NCBI GenBank assembly: GCA_934488695.1 | Contig: CAKSSH010000047.1 | Location: forward strand, 1-9,349 | Direction of reading: 5' to 3' | DNA from: an uncultured Oscillospiraceae bacterium | GTDB lineage: Bacteria > Bacillota > Clostridia > Oscillospirales > Ruminococcaceae | DNA: 9,349 nt | Part shown: positions 5,900 to 9,349 of the stretch, in pieces | Layout of the letters: each line of letters opens with the position of its first letter | How positions within the stretch are numbered: position 1 is the stretch's first letter | Translations under genes and position numbers: made by a program | The notes under the pieces: generated by a model | Database searches by the model: none | Told to the model about the DNA's origin: nothing | What the model saw: the letters and a program-made list of their open reading frames with translations, nothing else

Positions 5900-7531
5900 T
5901 TAGAAGTTTGCATAAATCGGGTCGACCGGGACGTAACCGTGGCCGTAAGCACCGAAAATGACGATAAATAAAATCAACGCATACAAAACTGCCCACCGAA
6001 TTGCCGGGCTTTTTTGAATGAGGCGGCCTCGAATGTCACATCCGCGTTCCCGAAGAATACTGATTATAAAAATGATGAGAACGGTTGCCAGCACAATCAC
6101 AAGGTCGTGCTTGTCTACACCGAGCTGTGACAGGAGCGCCTCATTGATTTTGGGCAGCCGAAAATCGGTGACCATTTTTCGGAACATATGAAGACCTGCC
6201 CGCAGACCGGGCGCGCGGAAAAAAAGCTCGCCGACAACCACCAAAATACAGGTGCGCAGCATTTGCAGCACTTGATAAATCGGGTTGTTACTGTTGATAT
6301 GCAGCTTGCGGTTGATGAAAATAAACGCGGGAGAAAATAGATTGCCGCAGAGAATCAGCGCAAAGTGGTACATACCGAAAAACAGGTAACTCCATGCGGC
6401 GCCGTGCCACAGGCCGTTGCAGAACCAAACACAAAACAGAGCTATTGAGCCTGCCAGCAGCGGACCGAAGTGATTGCCCAGACGCTTGCGCGCAGACAGG
6501 GTCAGCTTTTTCATCGGGCCGGACATGGTGACCGGGTAGAAAATGTAATCCCGGAAAAAAGTGCCGAGTGTGATGTGCCAGCGCTTCCAAAACTCCGAAA
6601 TCGTTTTGGAAAAAAACGGACGCTCGAAGTTTTCGGGCATGGCAACGCCGAAAATCTGTGCTGTTCCGACAACCGCGTCCATGGCGCCGGAAAAGTCCAT
6701 ATATAACTGAACGGTGTATGCAATCGCCGCCAGTGCGATAACCCCGCCGGAAAAAGCGGTATAATCGGAAAAAACGGCTTTGATTAAGGGATTGAGCCGG
6801 TCTGCAATGACCAGCTTTTTCATCATTCCGAACAAAATCCGCATAAGCCCCAGACGCAGCGCGTCATAGGAGATGGGACGGGCTTGCCATAAATCTGCGG
6901 CTGTTTGTTGGTAACGGCAGATTGGGCCCTCCACAATTTGAGGGAAAAAGCCCATAAACAATGAAAGCCGCAGTAAATTGTCATCGGCCTGAATGGTGCC
7001 GCGATAAACATCGCAAAGGTAAGAAATTGCCTGAAGCGTAAAGAAGGAGATGCCGATCGGCAGCAGAATATGCGGGACCCGTATCGCGGTCAGATGAAAA
7101 AGACCCAGCAGAGAATTGAGATTGGTCACAAAAAACGGTGTATATTTGAGCGCCAGCAGTACGCCGATGTGTAAAACGACGGCAAAGGCAAGCACCCGGC
7201 GCTGACGCAGCAAAAACGTGTGCCGCAGCTTTTTTCGCTGCGCTTTTTCACAGTCGGCCAGCGCGCTGTCGCGTTGAGACGCAATCCGGTCCAGCCAAAG
7301 GCCGAAATAATGAACGGACAGCGTGGAAAGCATGAGGTACAGCACTAAAAATCCGCTGATAAGCCAATAAAAGAGGTAGCTGGCAGTCAGCAGAAACACC
7401 CGACGTGCTTTTTGGGGCAGAAGGGTATAAATCAACATACAGGCCGGCAGAAAAAACACCAAATAGACCAGAGAAAAATAAGAGGTCATGGAGGGGGTGG
7501 CGCCGGCGTGCAGAACAGCGGCAAGCGACAT
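5900..7531 (-). CDS. MBOAT-family membrane O-acyltransferase (DltB/AlgI-like)
   Basis: 543 aa, strongly hydrophobic, with roughly ten or more predicted membrane segments. MBOAT landmarks are all present: YMDFSGAMD at 277-285, SEFWKRWHITL at 312-322 (His319), FFRDYIFYP at 325-333, and GLWHGAAW at 373-380 with the conserved catalytic-type His376. These enzymes pass an acyl group from a cytoplasmic thioester donor through the membrane to an outside acceptor; the carrier protein encoded just upstream is the likely donor. A charged cytoplasmic loop lies at ~81-112. It is longer than typical DltB and its motifs look closer to the AlgI type. Start choice: ATG 7531 is one base past the carrier-protein stop and 6 nt from GAGGAGG. 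A longer start at 7558 would overlap that gene and a shorter one at 7489 has no ribosome site. The substrate is not known. Confidence 0.9.
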   Translation of the reverse strand: MSLAAVLHAGATPSMTSYFSLVYLVFFLPACMLIYTLLPQKARRVFLLTASYLFYWLISGFLVLYLMLSTLSVHYFGLWLDRIASQRDSALADCEKAQRKKLRHTFLLRQRRVLAFAVVLHIGVLLALKYTPFFVTNLNSLLGLFHLTAIRVPHILLPIGISFFTLQAISYLCDVYRGTIQADDNLLRLSLFMGFFPQIVEGPICRYQQTAADLWQARPISYDALRLGLMRILFGMMKKLVIADRLNPLIKAVFSDYTAFSGGVIALAAIAYTVQLYMDFSGAMDAVVGTAQIFGVAMPENFERPFFSKTISEFWKRWHITLGTFFRDYIFYPVTMSGPMKKLTLSARKRLGNHFGPLLAGSIALFCVWFCNGLWHGAAWSYLFFGMYHFALILCGNLFSPAFIFINRKLHINSNNPIYQVLQMLRTCILVVVGELFFRAPGLRAGLHMFRKMVTDFRLPKINEALLSQLGVDKHDLVIVLATVLIIFIISILRERGCDIRGRLIQKSPAIRWAVLYALILFIVIFGAYGHGYVPVDPIYANF

Positions 7532-7532
7532 A

Positions 7533-7763
7533 TCAAGCCTCCTCTTCCAGCCGCTCAATCATGCGCAGCATGGCAGCCGCCGAATTAAAGTTTTCCGGCA
7601 CGATTTCAACCGCCGGAATGGTGATATCGTAGGCATCCTCCAGCTCGGCAATCAACGAGAGGATAGACAGAGAGTCCAGATGATGCGCGTCAATCAAATC
7701 CTCGGCGGTATTATAATCAATTCCGGGACGAATATCTTCTAAAATTTCAATCAGCTTTTCCAT
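7533..7763 (-). CDS. Acyl (aminoacyl) carrier protein, DltC-like
   Basis: 76 aa, acidic, all-helical in character. The 4'-phosphopantetheine site is Ser31 in HHLDSLSILSLI, followed by ELEDAYDITIP and a PENFNSAAAML third-helix segment. This layout is shared by stand-alone carriers such as DltC. It should hold a substrate as a thioester, loaded by the adenylating ligase two genes upstream, for use by the decarboxylase and/or the MBOAT protein. The ATG at 7763 is preceded by GAAAGGAAG, which overlaps the decarboxylase stop codon; the start lies 16 nt past that stop. The frame is open further upstream, but that part overlaps the decarboxylase and has no ribosome site. The GAGGAGG near its own end serves as ribosome site for the MBOAT gene, so the two are probably translationally coupled. 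Confidence 0.9.
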   Translation of the reverse strand: MEKLIEILEDIRPGIDYNTAEDLIDAHHLDSLSILSLIAELEDAYDITIPAVEIVPENFNSAAAMLRMIERLEEEA

Positions 7764-7779
7764 GAGGCTTAACTTCCTT

Positions 7780-8958
7780 TCAATAGGTGGGGTATTGCGG
7801 CAGATTAAGTGCCGCGGTTTCAAAGGGCGGGCGTACCTCAACGGCGCCGTCCTCAAACAGCAAAAAAACGGCCGGCAGGTCACGGCTTAAAAACAGGGCA
7901 ATGCCCTCGGTCATGCTGTAGGCGCCGGTATTTTCAAAAACCAGCGTATCCCCAATGTGCATATGCGGCAGCGGGACTTGTTTTACAATAATATCGTTCA
8001 TACTGCATAAGGAACCGCAGATATGGTAGACCTGTTCCGGCGGGTGCGCTTCGCGCCCGACCACCGAAAGATGCGGGCGACGCATAGCCATTGACTGTCC
8101 GAAGTAGGACAGATGATGCATACCGCCGTCGGTCAGCAAATAGGCCTGACCGGCGTTTTGCTTGACGTCAACTACATGTGTGTAGTATCTTCCGCAGCAG
8201 GCGGCAATGCTCCGCCCCAGCTCCAACACAATGGCGGGAGCGTTTTGCATGGCGGCAAGTGCCTGAGAAAAACCCTCGAGAAGAGCCGGCTCGTCAAGCG
8301 TGTCGTCTTCAAAATAAACCGCCGGAAGACCGGGCCCATATTCCAGCTCCGCGGCCGTATACTGCAGATCTTGCTGTAAGTGCAGCAAATATGCATCCAA
8401 TTCTCGGATTTCCCGGCAGAGCTTTTTCAGCGAGGTTTTTTGGGTCCCGGAAAAGAATTGGATTCCGCGCAGCTCCAAAAGCGGGTGCTCGGCGCGCCGG
8501 GAAATCAGGGTGTCAATCAGAGCGGCGTCCATACCGAACTGGCTGCCGTTTGTCAGGCGCAAAAGCAGCGGGAGCCTGCGGCTGTATTTTTCGGAAAGAG
8601 CAGACAAAAGGTTCCACTGAGCCTCAGATTCGACGGTGAAAACCCCGGTGAACGTCGGGTCCGAAACCAGCTGCTCCATGACCTCCGGCGTTTTGTAAAC
8701 TCCCGAGATGACCGTTTGTTCTGCCGGAACTTTTAATTGACGGCAGATCTCGGCCTCACCGGGTGAGCAGACCTCAAAGCGATCCACGGCGCAAACCAGC
8801 TCCCGCGTGATGAACGGGTTGGCCTTGACGGCATAACAAACAGACACCTGCGGCGGCAGAGCGCGGCGCAGCTCGCACACGCGCTGTCGCAGGCGGGGAA
8901 TATCAAAGATGTAAAAAGCATTGCGGCTGCAGGGCAGCTGCGAAACCGTTTTTTTCAA
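7780..8958 (-). CDS. Fold-type III PLP-dependent amino-acid decarboxylase
   Basis: 392 aa, the usual size of the LysA/ornithine decarboxylase/BtrK superfamily: an alanine-racemase-like barrel followed by a beta domain. Visible landmarks are YAVKANP at 42-48 (PLP-binding Lys45), RLTNGSQFGMD at 134-144, GPGLP at 208-212 for the phosphate loop, ELGRS at 246-250, TDGG at 276-279, CGSLCSMND at 314-322 with catalytic-type Cys318 and Asp322, and ENTGAY at 342-347. The block usually written GxHFHxGS reads GIQFFSGTQ (165-173), so the residue that normally stacks on PLP is Phe, not His. Start is a TTG 9 nt after GGAGG and 16 nt after the ligase stop. Its place between ligase and carrier suggests action on a carrier-bound amino acid, as for BtrK, or supply of lysine from diaminopimelate as for LysA. 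The substrate cannot be decided from sequence. Confidence 0.87.
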   Translation of the reverse strand: MKKTVSQLPCSRNAFYIFDIPRLRQRVCELRRALPPQVSVCYAVKANPFITRELVCAVDRFEVCSPGEAEICRQLKVPAEQTVISGVYKTPEVMEQLVSDPTFTGVFTVESEAQWNLLSALSEKYSRRLPLLLRLTNGSQFGMDAALIDTLISRRAEHPLLELRGIQFFSGTQKTSLKKLCREIRELDAYLLHLQQDLQYTAAELEYGPGLPAVYFEDDTLDEPALLEGFSQALAAMQNAPAIVLELGRSIAACCGRYYTHVVDVKQNAGQAYLLTDGGMHHLSYFGQSMAMRRPHLSVVGREAHPPEQVYHICGSLCSMNDIIVKQVPLPHMHIGDTLVFENTGAYSMTEGIALFLSRDLPAVFLLFEDGAVEVRPPFETAALNLPQYPTY

Positions 8959-8974
8959 GGGCGGTTTCCTCCAG

Positions 8975-9193
8975 TTATTTCATTTCCAGCAGCTTGCGCC
9001 GGTCAATTTTTCCGTTTTTATTCAGCGGCATTTCCGTAAGCTGCCGCAGACGCCCGGGGATCATAAAAATCGGCAGCTGTTTTTGCATTTCGGCAAGCAG
9101 CGCCTGCTTATCGCAGCTGCCGAGATAGAAGCCCAGCAGACGGGAACGCTTTTCGTCAAAAACGCAGCAGCAGCGCTCGACGCCTTCAAGGCG
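8975..9193 (-). CDS. ATP-dependent adenylating ligase, C-terminal fragment (DltA/NRPS A-domain type)
   Basis: Only the small C-terminal subdomain of an ANL-superfamily ligase (about 72 residues) is visible. It contains a strand-rich segment, an FMIPGRLRQL block, and the hallmark PLNKNGKIDRRKL near the C-terminus, whose NGKID Lys is the catalytic lysine of the adenylation step. Such enzymes activate an amino acid with ATP and load it on the phosphopantetheine arm of a carrier, here presumably the DltC-like protein two genes downstream. The substrate-binding large domain lies outside the window, so specificity cannot be read. The stop is TAA, 16 nt before the decarboxylase start. The ligase resemblance ends near position 9190; the apparent N-terminal extension to 9274 is antisense to a transketolase reading frame and is not part of this gene. 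Confidence 0.82.
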   Translation of the reverse strand, partial: RLEGVERCCCVFDEKRSRLLGFYLGSCDKQALLAEMQKQLPIFMIPGRLRQLTEMPLNKNGKIDRRKLLEMK

Positions 9194-9349
9194 ACGAACG
9201 ATCGCCCACCCTTCATCCACGTCACTTCGGTGATCGGCTGGGGCAGCCCGCGCGCCGGCACCGAGAAGGCGCACGGCGAGCCGCTCGGCGCCGAGAATGT
9301 CGCCAAGACCAAGGAGGCCTATGGCTGGCCGGTCGACAAGGACTTCTAC
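9194..9349 (+). CDS. Transketolase, internal fragment in foreign-looking sequence
   Basis: A plus-strand frame open to the window edge reads NDRPPFIHVTSVIGWGSP, then AGTEKAHGEPLGAENV, then TKEAYGWPVDKDFY. This is the transketolase stretch around the conserved HGxPLG motif (9272-9289), whose His takes part in thiamine-pyrophosphate catalysis in the family. The frame can be followed back to about 9179 but has no start, so it is cut at both ends. Of the 51 codons from 9197 on, 46 end in G or C, clearly richer than the neighbouring genes, and its direction is opposite to all others. The join to the ligase gene falls between about 9180 and 9200 inside both coding sequences. It most likely comes from another organism through assembly. 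A genuine recombination remains possible. Confidence 0.8.

Noticed and set aside
7780..8958. Calling the decarboxylase lysA or speC
   Set aside because: The PLP-stacking His is replaced and the context is a carrier-protein operon, so a housekeeping symbol would be misleading.
9194..9274. N-terminal extension of the ligase fragment (MRLLGAGARAAP...)
   Set aside because: It is antisense to a convincing transketolase frame and has no ligase character; the apparent start is an artefact of the junction.
1..9349. tRNA, rRNA, riboswitch, insertion sequence or attachment site
   Set aside because: I found no cloverleaf, rRNA-like stretch, recognisable riboswitch core, transposase or flanking target duplication anywhere in the window.

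Overview
The window looks like a piece of a Gram-positive, gut-type clostridial chromosome (Oscillospiraceae/Ruminococcaceae-like; inferred from gene content, no marker gene is present). Support comes from strong AGGAGG-type ribosome sites before almost every gene, a clostridial rex-adhE fermentation pair, and a DltC-like carrier-protein locus. All real genes up to about position 9190 are on the minus strand, so transcription runs from high to low coordinates.

High coordinates (about 9193 down to 4907) hold a tightly packed five-gene operon: the 3' end of an ATP-dependent (adenylating) ligase, a fold-type III PLP decarboxylase, a small acyl carrier protein, an MBOAT membrane acyltransferase, and a membrane-anchored SGNH-hydrolase-like protein. 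Ligase, carrier, MBOAT and SGNH protein reproduce the parts of a D-alanylation (dlt) system. The order differs from dltABCD and a decarboxylase has been added. Ligase + carrier + PLP decarboxylase recalls the BtrJ/BtrI/BtrK module of butirosin biosynthesis, in which an amino acid is decarboxylated while tethered to the carrier. My working hypothesis is a surface-modification system that loads a dicarboxylic amino acid, or lysine made from diaminopimelate, and passes the product to an extracellular acceptor. This is the most interesting content of the window.

The middle (4906 to 3351) has a long hairpin after the operon and then a LysR-family regulator interrupted by one in-frame amber codon. 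One base beyond the LysR stop codon lies an array of six direct 41-42 bp repeats. Each repeat has a GC-rich inverted pair, and five of the six end in an A6-A7 run. A short AT-rich region with the rex promoter follows.

Low coordinates (3344 to 16) hold rex, the NADH/NAD+-sensing repressor, followed after 17 bp by adhE, the bifunctional acetyl-CoA/acetaldehyde to ethanol enzyme. They are most likely one redox-regulated operon.

The last ~150 bases (about 9194-9349) do not fit the rest. The ligase frame stops resembling a ligase, and the plus strand instead encodes an internal transketolase fragment with very GC-rich third codon positions. This is most simply an assembly chimera at the contig end, although a real recombination junction cannot be excluded from sequence alone.
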